Below are positions 1 to 10,812 of a stretch of 64,000 nt of DNA, piece after piece. Positions within the stretch are counted from its first letter, which is position 1; each line of letters opens with the position of its first letter. The notes under the pieces were generated by a model. It saw nothing but the letters and a program-made list of their open reading frames with translations, was not told where the DNA came from and did not search any database. The position numbers were made by a program, and so were the translations under genes. Location: assembly GCA_030248225.1 (NCBI GenBank), contig JASANE010017411.1:44012-108011 (forward strand), read 5' to 3'. This DNA is from Trileptium ribeirensis. Taxonomy: Eukaryota > Nematoda > Enoplea > Enoplida > Thoracostomopsidae.

Positions 1-304
1 GTTTACTTATTATATATTATATATCCAAATTGAATGTTTGTATGTCTGATATTAACGATGTATATATTTGTTTGCAAATTGCATATTCTGCAAAGCAACA
101 GCCACACTACAGACTCTAATAATAAATACATGAATCAAATATTTTTGTTCCAATACAAAATTGAGGTCAAATGAACCATTTTGTTCGTTTCACATTTAAA
201 ACGGGGTGAGAAAATAATATATTTTAAAATTTATTTTTTATTCCGCGTAAATTACGTAGCTAATGAAATTTACCTACAAAGACTTTGATGCATAGGTGTC
301 GAAT
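1..304. other. AT-rich, no gene seen
   Basis: No open frame, RNA gene or repeat is recognised here. The stretch is AT-rich with short TATA runs only. Confidence 0.5.
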
Positions 305-615
305 GTCTGTTGAATTAGGGGTAGACTGTCAGCGTGGGGGAAGAGGGGAAGGCGGAGAACAGGACGTCGGGTAGACATTTCGTTAGAGGGAAAGGGGGTG
401 GACCCCTCGCCGAAATATCTGCCGATTTAACCCCAAATGCGTCGACTTGATCCCGATTTTTACTGATTTGTGCTAAAATTTTCGCCAGGCACCTTTGGAG
501 ATCGGCGAATGGGGATGAGATGGTGGGATTTGGCGTACCTTTCACTGGAGCGGAATACGACTTGGGGGTTTGACCCGTAGGGGTGAACACCAACATCCAC
601 CCATCGACATCTATG
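305..615. repeat. dispersed repeat with GC-rich ends and AT core
   Basis: The right part (about 540-615: gggtttgacccgtagggg, then catcgacatctatg) resembles 63,100-63,170, and the core holds the gctaaaattttcgcc type of word seen in the other dispersed AT-core repeats of this window. Boundaries are approximate. The open frame on the minus strand through it has no recognisable domain and is probably incidental. Confidence 0.4.
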
Positions 616-911
616 CTTCGGTGTGACAATGATTTGGGTACTGAATTAAGTAATATATAATAACTTATTTTTGTCGATTTTATTGATTGTATATTATTTC
701 TTTTATAGATCATACAGCGATAATTTTGAAATCAGTCTCTGTACAAACTTTAATGAATACAATGCACTAATGTATTTATTAAGAAATTTTCATCATTTGT
801 ATCTATCGATCTAAAGTAAAATGTTGCCAAACGGACATTGCAAAAAAAATAAAAACATGAAACGAGATAAAATTAGGCGCAGATTACACAGCCGATTCAC
901 AAATCGAGTAT
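616..911. other. no feature recognised
   Basis: AT-rich sequence with no supported gene or repeat. Confidence 0.4.
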
Positions 912-1010
912 GTCGGAGCCTCAGTGTAGTGACAGCGCTTTTAAATTTGAATTTGGTTTTGTGAAGTACAAGCGAAGTCCCATGTTCGAATCCGTGCTGC
1001 TACATTGTAA
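912..1010 (+). repeat. tRNA-like SINE head (candidate)
   Basis: A box-A-like word (gtgtagtgacagcgct) is followed after about 50 bases by a good box B (tgttcgaatcc at about 984). This spacing fits an internal RNA polymerase III promoter derived from a tRNA. A complete cloverleaf is not evident, so a SINE head or tRNA pseudogene is more likely than a working tRNA gene. The box-A word resembles that of the tandem SINE units near 21,361 and 21,546. Confidence 0.35.
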
Positions 1011-1940
1011 AAGTACTCGTGGATATTTCTACCGCGATATATAACAAAAGCCTAACTCACTGATTTAGGTCTATACTTAATACTACGAGTCATGTCACAG
1101 TGGTTCATGGTTTCGCCGTTCGGGCGGCAAAGAGGGTCTTTTAAAAATGGACAAAATATGTCATTTCGATCAACACGAAAATAGCATGTCCTTTGCATCA
1201 TTGGGTGATTAAATATTCATTGTACTGAGACGATACGTTGCCTCAAACGTATTTTTTCGAATATTGGGGTTAGTGATTAATTAAGAGTCTACACCTCACT
1301 ATAATCAGCTGGAGTAGAATGGCGACGTAAAGGTTTGGTTGGATTTGGCTCAATTGTATTAAAAATAAGAAATCCTTTAGATTTCCCATGACAAATATTC
1401 ATAGTTATTTCCGTTTGACAGTAAAAATTAGCACCTGCATTAATTATGCACAGAGAATTTCCTAGTATATTATGGATATACCAGCTAAATTACATTTAGA
1501 TGATGGCTTGTTATGGGCGGTCACGTAGCCGGAATTTCCAGTGGGTAGGCGACAATTTGTGGCTAGCTATTTGACCAATACATTGGCGAACATTTAAACA
1601 TTGGCTGTACATTACAGCACATTAGTTTTACCAATAAAATTCATCAGTACATTCTATTTCACGTATTAGTGTTATGTGCGCAGATATATTGTGATACGAC
1701 TGTTATTTTTCTCGAAAAATGAGGTATTTAACATTGAAACAATACAAGCGCGGAAAGCGACAAATTTTTTACGTCTTAAGAAAATTTCAGCTTTCGATTG
1801 AGCTGATGAAGCTCATAAACCGATTCAGCTGATTTCAGCAGCAATGGGGTTATCTCGACAGTGCGGTTAAAATAACACATTAAATAACTTATGTTTCAGT
1901 TTATTTTTGTAATTTCTTTTGTAGCAAAAGTAATTTATTG
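1011..1940. other. upstream region of the 1,941 gene; nothing else recognised
   Basis: No repeat or coding motif was recognised. It presumably contains the promoter or 5' UTR of the downstream plus-strand gene, but no element can be pointed to. Confidence 0.3.
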
Positions 1941-2790
1941 ATGTCATCGGTCAAAAAATTGAAAAAATTGGGGGAAAATGAATATTTCATGAACCGCCTC
2001 GTTGAGCTAAGTCGAAAAGTTTCAAATTTACACAAAATGGTATACATCAACTAACATTGATACGGACATTGAAATTTTTGACATTGAGGACTTTCAGACT
2101 GGGACGATTTTTTGTGCTGAATGTTATCTTACTGATGATGTGTTTTTCTACTGCGGCAAAACATGTGATGCATCATAGTCGCACTAAAAGCTCATATGGT
2201 GGCCACGACGAGGCAAAATTGTTATACAAATGGTTTATTTTTCAATTGGGCAAATCGGGTAAGTATATACCTATGCTTCTAACAACATTATTTTAAGGTT
2301 AAGATACAAACAAGTCATTGGGATTCATTCTCGTTATCAGCACAAAGACAATGCGAATGTTTCAAGTTATATACGAATTTTTCGGATTGCGGATTTTTCT
2401 AATGTGTCCAACTTTACGCAAATGCTAGTGTTTAGAATAGATTGCTGTTATTATGCCTATTTTGTTTTAGGTTTTGTTTGTCATTTGTTTTATCGAGTGA
2501 CTTTAACTTTTGTTCCATTAGTTTTAAACTTGTCACACACTCGTTTTTAAGGAATGACTTCAAAAGCAACAGAATTTGTGAAAGTCAGTTGTCCGGGGAA
2601 GGACAGTGACGCGAAGACTGAAGCCTACAGAACATTGGAGTTGTCGCTGCAGTCGAAAATATCACAGATGGTAGTTACAGGTAGGTACAGAAGTGGTAAA
2701 CCGGCATCAAAACTAGTACACATTGACAGGAAGTTTTCAGATACTGTTCTTTTCTATTTTCTAGTTTGGATGCGGAGCTTTTGCACCTAG
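1941..2790 (+). CDS. spliced gene of unknown function; exon structure partly unresolved
   Basis: Function not recognised. An ATG at 1,941 opens 33 basic codons (start MSSVKKLKK, then EYFMNRLVELS) up to ATG|GTATAC at 2,039. A 58-nt intron with a CTAAC branch-like word ends in TTTCAG at 2,097. The next block, to a strong donor GGTAAGT at 2,258, is open in one frame that joins in phase 1 to an exon at 2,552-2,680 (acceptor TTTTTAAG, donor ACAG|GTAGGT). The last exon starts at 2,741 (after TTTTCAG) or 2,765 (after TTTCTAG); both keep frame and end at TAG 2,788-2,790. Problem: entering 2,098 from exon 1 gives a different frame, a cysteine motif C-x2-C-x9-C-x3-C followed by a stop at 2,176. So either a splice is missed or the gene carries a frameshift. 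Part of exon 1 has a relative at 29,628-29,669. The final 2,681-2,764 segment also reads through without a stop, so intron retention is possible. Confidence 0.4.
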
Positions 2791-3958
2791 TTAAGGGTAC
2801 GGTGGACCATGTGCCGGATACGGTAGGACAGTATCTTTGGCTTCATGTTCGGCTATTTTTTTATCGCCATGATTGTTAATCGGTTGTGGCGACTTATCAT
2901 CTGATTTCGAATCGTCCTTGGATGAACCTTTCTTCTTTTTCTTTTTCTTCTTATCTTTTTTCATTTCTTTTTTCGCCTTTTTATACGCACGATAAGCCAT
3001 CCATATTGCAGCAACAACAACAGCTATAAACACCAACGCTATGACCGCTCCAATTACGGTTCCGGTGCTGAGATTCGACATGCCAAAGTCAATATGAATG
3101 TCTGTCACATTCCGCCTTGAAGCACGTGTCGTCATCATACGGTTGAATCGTGGATCATTGAAAAAGCTTGATGTAGTCGTACGAAAGTGTTGTATCGAGC
3201 GATATGCAACCATCGTGACAGCCTAAAAAATAATAGTTGTATTAGAATATTGCTTGAGATGTACCGAAACGAGTTAAAATAGCCTTTCGTTTAAAAAGTT
3301 TTCGTTCATGACGTAATTATTCATAAGAAGCAACAAGCGGAACTTGTGGTGACTCAATTACAACCTAGCTCAATACCTAGAGATAAAAATGTACTAAGTG
3401 ATAGAGCAAGTTAATTGTTTTGCACAAAATGTCGATAGTTTTGTACTGTATGTTTAATATTTAACGTTTAGTTTCACGAAGTTCGACATAAAATGGCTCT
3501 TAAATTGTAAAAGACACCGGAATAAACGTCAGGATGCTGGTTCAATTTCTGAGTGATCAAACGGGTCGGTATCTACTTTGTGATAATGAGCCAGAAACGC
3601 AGAAACTGAGGGAAAGATAAAAACGCGCTTACTACAAACAAGCTTGTTAGTGTGTCATACGATGACGGTATGAAACACAAACGCAAAAGACATCACAGAA
3701 TTATACACCCAACATTTGAACACATTTTGCGATATTGACAAATTGCAACCTGTAAAATCTTTCGCATCTGCCTTCTTTATTTCTATAATCTCGCAAATAA
3801 TCTTCACATAAACGTTAGTTCTTACTGTTTATGTGTTGATCCATATACAGCTTAAAACTTTAAGTCCAGAATGAAGCTGTCAAGATAGATTTTTTCTTAA
3901 ATGAAAGAAAATGAGTACCTACCGAACCATGAACAAATCGTGCAAAATACCATTTCAT
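2791..3958 (-). CDS. single-pass membrane protein with poly-lysine cytoplasmic tail (two exons)
   Basis: Two exons join cleanly: 3,958-3,923 (ATG plus 11 codons, ending TCG|GTAGGT) and 3,222-2,791 (after TTATTTTTTAG), giving about 155 residues. The intron is 700 nt. The short N-terminal part is followed by one membrane segment (about residues 67-90, GTVIGAVIALVFIAVVVAA), then a lysine-rich stretch including nine lysines in a row, then an acidic and proline-tipped tail. By the positive-inside rule the basic part should be cytoplasmic (inference). No family is recognised. A pyrimidine-AG (TTATACAG) lies just before the first ATG, so either an upstream exon or a trans-splice acceptor is possible. 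The gene is convergent with the plus-strand gene and their stop codons abut (TAG 2,788-2,790; TAA 2,793-2,791). No AATAAA was found close downstream; the nearest on this strand is near 2,233, inside the neighbour. Confidence 0.6.
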
Positions 3959-5354
3959 CCTGTATAACAAACTATATAAATTAACAGTTTATAATTGCAA
4001 TTGCTTATAATAGCACCTTTAACTAATTACACCTGGCATGTACCAACTAGTTCTTTACTGAAAAAAATTTGTATAACCTTCAAAACAATTATTCTGATTT
4101 CATTGTTTAAATCACAGAGAACCGCCAGGAATAGGCTTTTGTATGTTTAAAATTAGATGGTATTTCACAAAAACAAAATATTCAAGCATCCACAGTGTAA
4201 TGACTGAAAATAATTATATTTAAATCTATTTTAGTTAGTGGCAGCGCCACCATAATTATTATCCTGCAACAAGATTCTAAAATCTTGGGCACAAAGTTTA
4301 GTGAAGATATAATACAAAAGGTAATGTGCAATTCTTCCAGAACAGCAATGCAAACACGAAAACCAACTATATAATAAACTGATTCTGGAGAAAACTCACG
4401 CTATTTTTTGACAATTTTTCCACCACAATACACCTATAATAGTATGCTGAATTAACTTTAGCTGTCAGCTAGTGAAAAGCGAAATTTAATAAAATTTCAC
4501 ATTTGGGGTTAACGCTGACAATTAGCTATTAAACACTATGTGCAATTTTATTAACTATATATAATTCCTAGTTAGAACGCAACAACTATACACCCGACAT
4601 TGTTTTTGTTTATCAAACAGTGTAATATTAGCAATGTTTTGGTGCAGATTCCTACTTTGTATAATAAAATGATTCACAAAAATTCGACAGCTGCAGTTTT
4701 CTATTTTTTCTTCCATCCCAACTGGGTACAAATTGACTTAATGCACTGTGTGATTTGTAATGTTTACAGAGTTTGTTTTATGATGTGTGTTTGAACGTAC
4801 GTTAATATTATTCGCTCGCGCTCTGAGGTTCCTTAACGAACTGAGCAACAGCTCCCAGACAGCTCAGTGATTTGCGTATGCGACTTTCAACCGCACACCC
4901 CGTGTTCCATCCCTGGCGACGTGTTGAGATTGTCAAACATTTGCATGATAACCAAATTAATTAGGGCATGAAATGGTTAAGTGAAATTATTGAGTTGACA
5001 ACTTTTTTGATATATCCGATCACTGTTTGCGCGAACCAAGGATTTTTGTTGACAACTCATTGCCTCAAAACAACGATTGTCAAACTGACGGATGTTCAAT
5101 AATCAATATTTCGCTAACTTGGTGTTGCAAAATTTTATTGTTGAGGGTGTTACCTTTCCACGGGCCACTGGGATGGTGACATGACAGCCGCAAAACGTAG
5201 CGATACTGATGTAATGCATCACCTGAAAGCTTTCGCCGCCTAAATCACATCCGACAGTCCAGAACTCAGCTCAAGTTATCGCCTATAAATGTGTTTTATA
5301 CGGCTAGGAAGCCTAGTTATATAGCCTGAATTTTAAACTGATGTGACACAATTT
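3959..5354. other. intergenic, no gene recognised
   Basis: AT-rich sequence with a few short open frames lacking domains or splice signals. The 64-residue plus-strand frame near 4,600 is not convincing as a gene. Confidence 0.4.
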
Positions 5355-5593
5355 TTCTTCAGGTTAACAAAAGGACAACTCGAGACCGCATCGGGTTTAA
5401 AAATATCAACCAAATACAATATTAGCCAGCGATAAATTGGAATTATGCCTTGGAATTACGCTGTGCGGGTTCTGTGTCAGTGATGTATCGAATAATACAC
5501 GGACTCTGTAACGAGCACATGAACCATATCGTGGTCCCACTGCGACGGCGTCCAACCACCTGTCCTAGTAGTGCCATGATTTATTAAGGAACC
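5355..5593 (+). pseudogene. LINE reverse-transcriptase C-terminal remnant
   Basis: In plus-strand translation, segments such as KRTTRDRIG and MYRIIHGLCN, then LRRRPTT and CPSSA, match the order seen after the catalytic core in CR1/L2-type LINE reverse transcriptases (KR..., then MYRI.HGL, then TRG-like). Stops and shifts interrupt the reading. The match is by motif order only, so confidence is moderate. No 3' tail was identified. Confidence 0.35.
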
Positions 5594-6210
5594 TAAGCCG
5601 ACATAAAATCCGTCAGTTTTCAACTTGAGCCGAACCGACTTGATTCGAATAAGACCCGAACCAATTGCGGTTTCTGTTCGCCGGTGTAATTAATTTGTTG
5701 CATTTGATTTATTTTGTATAATCATTTATTGTTGCTTATATCTTTGTTCAACTGAATAACGTTGTGGACTGTTTGATAATGTAGAATTATAATTACTATG
5801 CGCAAAAGAATCTCACTGTGCAAAATTCAAAACAAAAATTTGAAAACCCATTTGTCCTAAAGTTCAAAAACATGTATGGAAATCAAACCTAATATAAAAC
5901 CCACTCAAAATAAATTTTGAAAAAAGCGAAAAACAATGGCACAGATTGGAATGAACGTCATTACTGTGTCACAGTTTGTCATCAGCCATAGATTACACTG
6001 TAACCTAAATCCTGCGCGAGATCGCTGGGTTGGTAGCATTAATTTAATTTTTTGATGCGTTACTTTAATACTTTTCTACGACTGGCAACAAAACTGTAGG
6101 GAAGTATTGATCATGTCACGCTGCATCAAGTTCCTATCGCAATTATTATGCAAAATGAACATAAATTATTACCATTGGATTCTAAATATTTCAAAGAAAT
6201 TTTTCCTTTG
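5594..6210. other. no feature recognised
   Basis: AT-rich; no supported gene, repeat or RNA. Confidence 0.4.
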
Positions 6211-6757
6211 TGCGTGAGTAACTTAAGGTTACCCCGGCAACCATCCTATTTTGTCATTACTGATATCGAATCGCAAATCCTTGTTACGGAAAAAGGCTTA
6301 ATTTCAATTTCATTCGGTTTTCGCTATCCGAAAATTGGCAAAATCAAATTCAAATGCCAGAAATTAGACATTTTGTTCGAACAGATTTCGAGTATTTCAA
6401 TTTGCAGGAATTCGGTTCCCTAATGCCTAATCATTTAAATTTGGATTATTCAGTCTTCGCGGACAAAAATTTAGTGCAAAAGTGAGTCACAAGATTAAAT
6501 CGATCTTAAACTAAAAGCTCTTGGTGTTCGAGAACAAAACTGGTTTAATTCAAATAGGCAAATTTTCGTTCGCAAAAATTTGGGTAATTTTACTTCAATT
6601 TTTGCAAACACAAAATGGATAGATTTCAGTTGCGAGCGCTGTGTTCGAGAAAAGTTGTACGCCCAATTTCAATTGGCCGAAAAGCGTTCTGTGAGAAATT
6701 TTATACAAAATTACAAAATAGGATGGTTGGCGAGGTCACCTTAAGTTCACTGGCGCA
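6211..6757. mobile_element. TA-type MITE, copy 1
   Basis: A non-autonomous inverted-repeat element. The left end (tgcgtgagtaacttaagg) and right end (ccttaagttcactggcgca) are inverted copies of each other, and the inverted match continues inward through ccatcctattttgt / acaaaataggatgg. The interior is also quasi-palindromic around gttcgaacaga-like words. Relatives lie at 38,663-39,149, 55,169-55,646 and 56,470-56,982. The flanking TA duplication seen in two other copies is not clear here. The two small open frames inside have no protein homology visible. Confidence 0.75.
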
Positions 6758-7014
6758 TTATTGTGCAAGTTGGGAGAAATGGTGTAAGAATCAACTAAAT
6801 TAATGATTTCGCAGACTAGGCTAAGGTTTCAGCTTTCACTCAGATAGACGTAGCTCCATAACCCATGAATTCATTGAGAATATTTTGACATTTTATTCGC
6901 TTCAGCTCGTCAAAGCGGTTCAAATGGGGTATAAAATGATACATTCACTTTTGACCCCTGCTCCCAAACACGAGGAGATATATAATATTTTAGTTTAAGA
7001 CGCATAGATTTTTA
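6758..7014. other. no feature recognised
   Basis: Short interval between two repeats; nothing supported. Confidence 0.35.
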
Positions 7015-7200
7015 GGCGAATGTAACTTTTAGGGGCGGAAGTGAAATACATGCCATGCCGTTCTTGATATACTAAACCTAAGCCTTAGCCTAAGCCTATG
7101 TTAATGCTCGCATATGACCTATATACTAAGCCTAAGCGTAACCTGCCGCTCTCTATCCCGCCGCTCTAACCTGTTCTTTTTTCCACCGTAATAATGGCCT
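7015..7200. repeat. dispersed repeat containing degenerate CCTAAG/CTTAGG words
   Basis: The pattern aacttttaggggcggaag, then catgccatgccgttct, then tactaaacctaagcctta recurs at 15,775-15,945 and 18,845-18,950, with shorter related pieces at 20,643-20,682 and 62,225-62,370. The right part ends in a ttctttttt tract in the longer copies. The middle is a run of cctaag/ccttag words, which as a reverse complement reads like degenerate TTAGGC. Confidence 0.6.
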
Positions 7201-7620
7201 GCTCTGCTTTACAAATGTCTTGGTCGGTTGTTGAATTATTAGAGCTGCAACAAAATTTGACGAAATATCATATAATGTAAATATTATTAACACTAGCTAT
7301 ATGGTCTATTTTAATAATTTTTATAAAACATCGTAATTTTTATGTTTGATTTTGTACATTTGGTGGCATGCGCTATTCAACATAGAGCCCATGCTCTTCA
7401 ATTAATTACAGCTCATATTTCGAAATGCTCAAAGTATTTTTAAGTTTTAATAATAATTAGCTTAGATTTATTGGCTGTAGCAGCTGTGAGGGACAAATAA
7501 TACTTAATACCGTATGAAAACGGAAAACATTTGCATGATACCAAGTTCGCCAGCAAATATTATGTCAAGTTTTCCGTCCCTATCCAATGTATGTTTAGTC
7601 TCTCTAACCCTAAGACTAAG
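7201..7620. other. no feature recognised
   Basis: AT-rich interval with no supported gene. Confidence 0.35.
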
Positions 7621-7623
7621 GTT

Positions 7624-7930
7624 ATACCCTGCAAACTGGGGTGAGCAAGATTTTAACTCAGAACTCAGTTAAAACCCCTTGACTGTAAACCAATTTAGGC
7701 TGAGTTCGGCAGGTAACTCGTGTCTCTGAGTTATGCATTCTAACTCATACGTGAGTTTGAAATTATTGAGTTAGACACAAACCAATCTTAGTAGCTATGA
7801 TTTGCGTTAAATTGACTGACGATGAGTTAATGTCGAAACTCAGAGTTCCAGGGTAAGCTTTTTATTCACTCTGTGTTAAATTAGCTCAGTCTGAGTTAGA
7901 AATGTAGCTCAATTATGAGTTAATTATTTA
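7624..7930. repeat. palindromic-word array (aactcag/ctgagtt)
   Basis: The words aactcag, gagtta and their reverse complements occur more than a dozen times in both orientations within 300 bases. A possible terminal pair is taccctgcaaact (7,625) against the inverted form near 7,857 (agttccagggta), but related words continue to 7,930, so the borders are unclear. It could fold into several hairpins. Confidence 0.5.
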
Positions 7931-7979
7931 GCTCGAAACTGATGTTGTGCCTTCTAAAATGTTTTACTAGCACCAACAC

Positions 7980-8310
7980 TCAACTACTTAAAAATCTTAG
8001 GTGTCCAAGGGACGTCAGCTTAAGTCGATGTTACACGATTCTGTCAGGTGACGACGAAGGGGAGATTGCAGGGCGTGGATAAGATACGAGATATACTCGA
8101 TTTTTTAAACTCATTTTCTTTGAAAAAAAATTATTTGGTTAAATTCTTAAAGCTTTGATAAGATTGCAAAAATTTTGCTAAAATTCAGCAAATATTGCGA
8201 AATTTTACTAAAATTGTCAAATTTTTCGAACGAATTTTTGGGCTGGGGTTCCGACCATATGGGGAATAAATATGTCCTAGGGGCTGACGCATAGGGGATA
8301 ATCATCTACG
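7980..8310. repeat. dispersed AT-core repeat
   Basis: The core (8,150-8,235) contains gcaaaaattttgctaaaatt-type words and the right end reads gggctgacgcatagggg. Comparable cores flanked by GC-rich ends are at 8,855-9,215, 32,240-32,540, 35,850-36,130, 45,660-45,990, 53,354-53,718, 54,075-54,404 and 62,815-63,175. Confidence 0.4.
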
Positions 8311-8854
8311 GTTACTTATTCAAACAGCTAATGAAATATTTTTACTTCACATTTCCACTGTTTAAAGGAAATTTTTGTGTTTTCGCATTTTACGACACAA
8401 TATAAAATACTAATATTTGGTGCAGGAATTCGCGCTTTCGAAAGTATAGAATTTTCCAGTTTTTGTGTTTAATAGTATAGCACTCATTATTCACTATTAT
8501 AATGCGATACATTTTACTGAAATGAAATTCAAACTGTTTTACAGCGGTTTCAGATTCTTTTATTTGCTACCTGCAATAATACAAAAATATTACACAAAAA
8601 TCCTTGTTTATATAAATATAGAAAGCGAGCTATTAAATATATATTATTTATATATGCAGAAATGTATGCATTTTTTAATTCATTCATAGACCGATGTTAG
8701 TTTTTACAAATCTCAAAAGTTAAGTAAAATGCTTTCAGGCAAATACCCGTATAGTGACCAAATTGTAAATCATTATTATGTTTGGTACAATTCGGCAGAA
8801 CCTCGTGGCTGTAATTTTTCACAAACATTCCTATGGTATTGCCAACCATTAGTT
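8311..8854. other. no feature recognised
   Basis: AT-rich; a 74-residue open frame near 8,465 has no supporting features. Confidence 0.35.
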
Positions 8855-9215
8855 GTCGATACGGGAGGTAGAGTAGTTAGACCCTAATGGTTGGACGCCC
8901 AAAGCCAAATGTATAGCACTGAAGGCTGCGAAGGCGCAGAAACCATTTTGCCAAAAAAATATACAAAAACGGTGTGAAAATATCAGAAAATAAGTCATAA
9001 TTGGCAAAAATAGGAGAAAATAGAAAAAATTTATCGCTAATCGGCAAATATTGAGGAAAATTATAGTAAAATTGGGAAAAATACTGGGCTCTTAAAAATT
9101 TTAAATTGTACCTATTCTGGCCTATTTTGTGCACCCTGAGGATCTCCTTCGCCGCAACCCCCCAGGCCGACCGACTACCCCTTTCGACAGGTATAAATGT
9201 CAACTCGCATTCTTT
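8855..9215. repeat. dispersed AT-core repeat
   Basis: GC-richer ends (gggaggtagagtag at 8,862; cgaccgactacccctttcga at about 9,168) enclose a core of aattggcaaaaatagg and similar words (8,990-9,090). It belongs to the same loose class as the neighbouring repeat. The minus-strand open frame across it is probably a by-product of composition. Confidence 0.4.
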
Positions 9216-9795
9216 CGGAGTTGAAAGTTGTTGTATTTGAAACAAAATTTACTGTAAAAAATCGGCATTTTATTTAATATCCTAAACCGAATCTGAACAA
9301 AAACATTTGAGCTTAAATTTTTTTCTAAATTTTGAGTTAATTTGCAATGCGAAAATATGACAAATTGCTATATTTTAAATTTTAAGGTGGCAAATGTATT
9401 CTTTGTTCTTTGGTTGGTTAAACAAATTTGCTACAAAACTTTGAACAGTGTTCACACGTGCAAATTCACAATAAATGAAAAATGCTTTTAAACTTTGATC
9501 AAAATTTTAGATTATATTTTGAGCAAAATCTTTTACCGTGTGAATGGACCTTCCCGGTCAAAATTAAAATAAATTGTTACAGCAAGTTCTCGTCAGTTTT
9601 AAATGAATATACAAAATAAAATTCCAGTTTGTTTAAATTTTAGGCTTGTAGAATAGCACACAATATTCTAGCAGAATGAACAAAATGCTAAACCACTCTA
9701 ATCGATTGTATATACATACACTAAAATTTAAAAATAAACTCCGTTTGGTGAATTAAAAATGCAAGGAAAGTTTTCTATAGCTACCAGCGCAGTAT
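9216..9795. other. AT-rich intergenic region
   Basis: No gene or repeat recognised. Confidence 0.4.
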
Positions 9796-9801
9796 TTTAT
9801 T
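9796..9801 (-). promoter_or_regulatory. candidate polyadenylation signal AATAAA
   Basis: On the minus strand AATAAA lies about 67 bases past the stop codon of the 9,869-10,522 gene, a plausible distance for 3'-end formation. Confidence 0.4.
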
Positions 9802-9868
9802 TCCAAATAGATTTCAGTGCAATTAAATATTGAATAATAAATCACGATCTCTTTTAATAAAATAGATA

Positions 9869-10522
9869 CTAGTATTTTACAACAGGTTTGACTGCTGTTG
9901 AACGCAGTTTAGTATTCGATTTCGACATCCAAATAATGGTTCCTTCTGTAGTCGATGGTTCAAGCAATCGATTTGTAACTTGGACTGATCTATCTCGCCC
10001 TGCACGACGTAAAGTTATTGGGTCCAAGTCATACCTCACCGATATCCGCTTAGTAGCTGCTGTTTTAACGCCTTTCTCAGTTGGACCCACGTTTTCTTCG
10101 GTTCGCTTCAACGATGGCTTTCCATGCTTCGCTCGCTTTGGTGTACCAACTTTGTTATTGTCGATATGAATCACTTGCGGTAGCCAAACAAATTCACGGC
10201 TTAACGCTGGCTTCACGTGAGTTTTACAGGACCTAATTTCACCGTCGCCATGCCCTTTTTTCGCCGCAAGTTCATGAGAGTTACAAAGTTTTGGACTAGA
10301 TTTTCGTTTAAATATTCCACTGCTTATTTGCCGGCTGCTAAAACCTGAATGTTCGGAGTAACCCAGTTTTCGTAAAGCTAAGTAGCATATAATCAGTAAG
10401 AAAATCAAAACCAGCATCACGGTTAGAAGTACGGTTATAATAATAATAGCTTGAACGTCAAGTTTTGCGGCATGCTGGTTTCGGATGCCCTCTTTTAATC
10501 TCGATGGATTTTGCGTTGCCAT
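9869..10522 (-). CDS. single-pass membrane protein with long basic tail
   Basis: An uninterrupted 217-codon frame. The ATG at 10,522 sits in a good context (ATC ATG GCA). Residues 1-22 are polar, a strong hydrophobic segment spans about 25-48 (IIIITVLLTVMLVLIFLLII), and the remaining 170 residues are basic (many K/R) without recognisable domains. This layout fits a type I/III single-pass protein with a cytoplasmic tail (inference). A pyrimidine-rich AG (CGTGGTTTTTTAG) stands 27 bases before the ATG and the frame stays open up to it, so an upstream coding or 5' UTR exon may exist. AATAAA follows the stop by about 67 bases. No family is recognised. The design resembles the 2,791-3,958 gene, but no clear sequence similarity between the two was seen. 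Confidence 0.55.
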   Translation of the reverse strand: MATQNPSRLKEGIRNQHAAKLDVQAIIIITVLLTVMLVLIFLLIICYLALRKLGYSEHSGFSSRQISSGIFKRKSSPKLCNSHELAAKKGHGDGEIRSCKTHVKPALSREFVWLPQVIHIDNNKVGTPKRAKHGKPSLKRTEENVGPTEKGVKTAATKRISVRYDLDPITLRRAGRDRSVQVTNRLLEPSTTEGTIIWMSKSNTKLRSTAVKPVVKY

Positions 10523-10812
10523 GATCGCATCCGTACGAGGAATTGTAGCTAAAAAACCACGTTTATTTCAGCTTAGTGTTAAATTGTACAATTTATTTCC
10601 TAATAGATCGTTAATCATTATATTTGAATCAATTAGTGAATCTTTTCTAAAACGTACTATATTAATATGCCAGTTTAATTTAAAAGCTTAAGTGAACTCA
10701 CTAGATTGTCAGTTTAGACTGCTGCGAAAGCATTATGAATATATGTTTTATATTATAATTTGGCTCGTTGAAATCTTAAATAAAACAAGCTATCCTGCCG
10801 GAAACACATACT
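10523..10812. other. upstream region of the minus-strand membrane protein gene
   Basis: Contains the candidate splice acceptor at 10,549-10,550 (minus strand). No other feature is recognised. Confidence 0.3.

Noticed and set aside
315..713. 132-codon minus-strand frame as a gene
   Set aside because: Proline/serine-rich sequence over a dispersed repeat with no domain; the coding look follows from GC-rich repeat ends.
7080..7110. Interstitial telomere
   Set aside because: The TTAGGC-like words are few, degenerate and inside a dispersed repeat that recurs elsewhere.
8877..9245. 122-codon minus-strand frame as a gene
   Set aside because: Lies in an AT-core dispersed repeat; aromatic-rich composition reflects the AT core.
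9888..10169. 93-codon plus-strand frame
   Set aside because: Antisense to the membrane protein gene, which has the better ATG context, a membrane segment and a polyadenylation signal.
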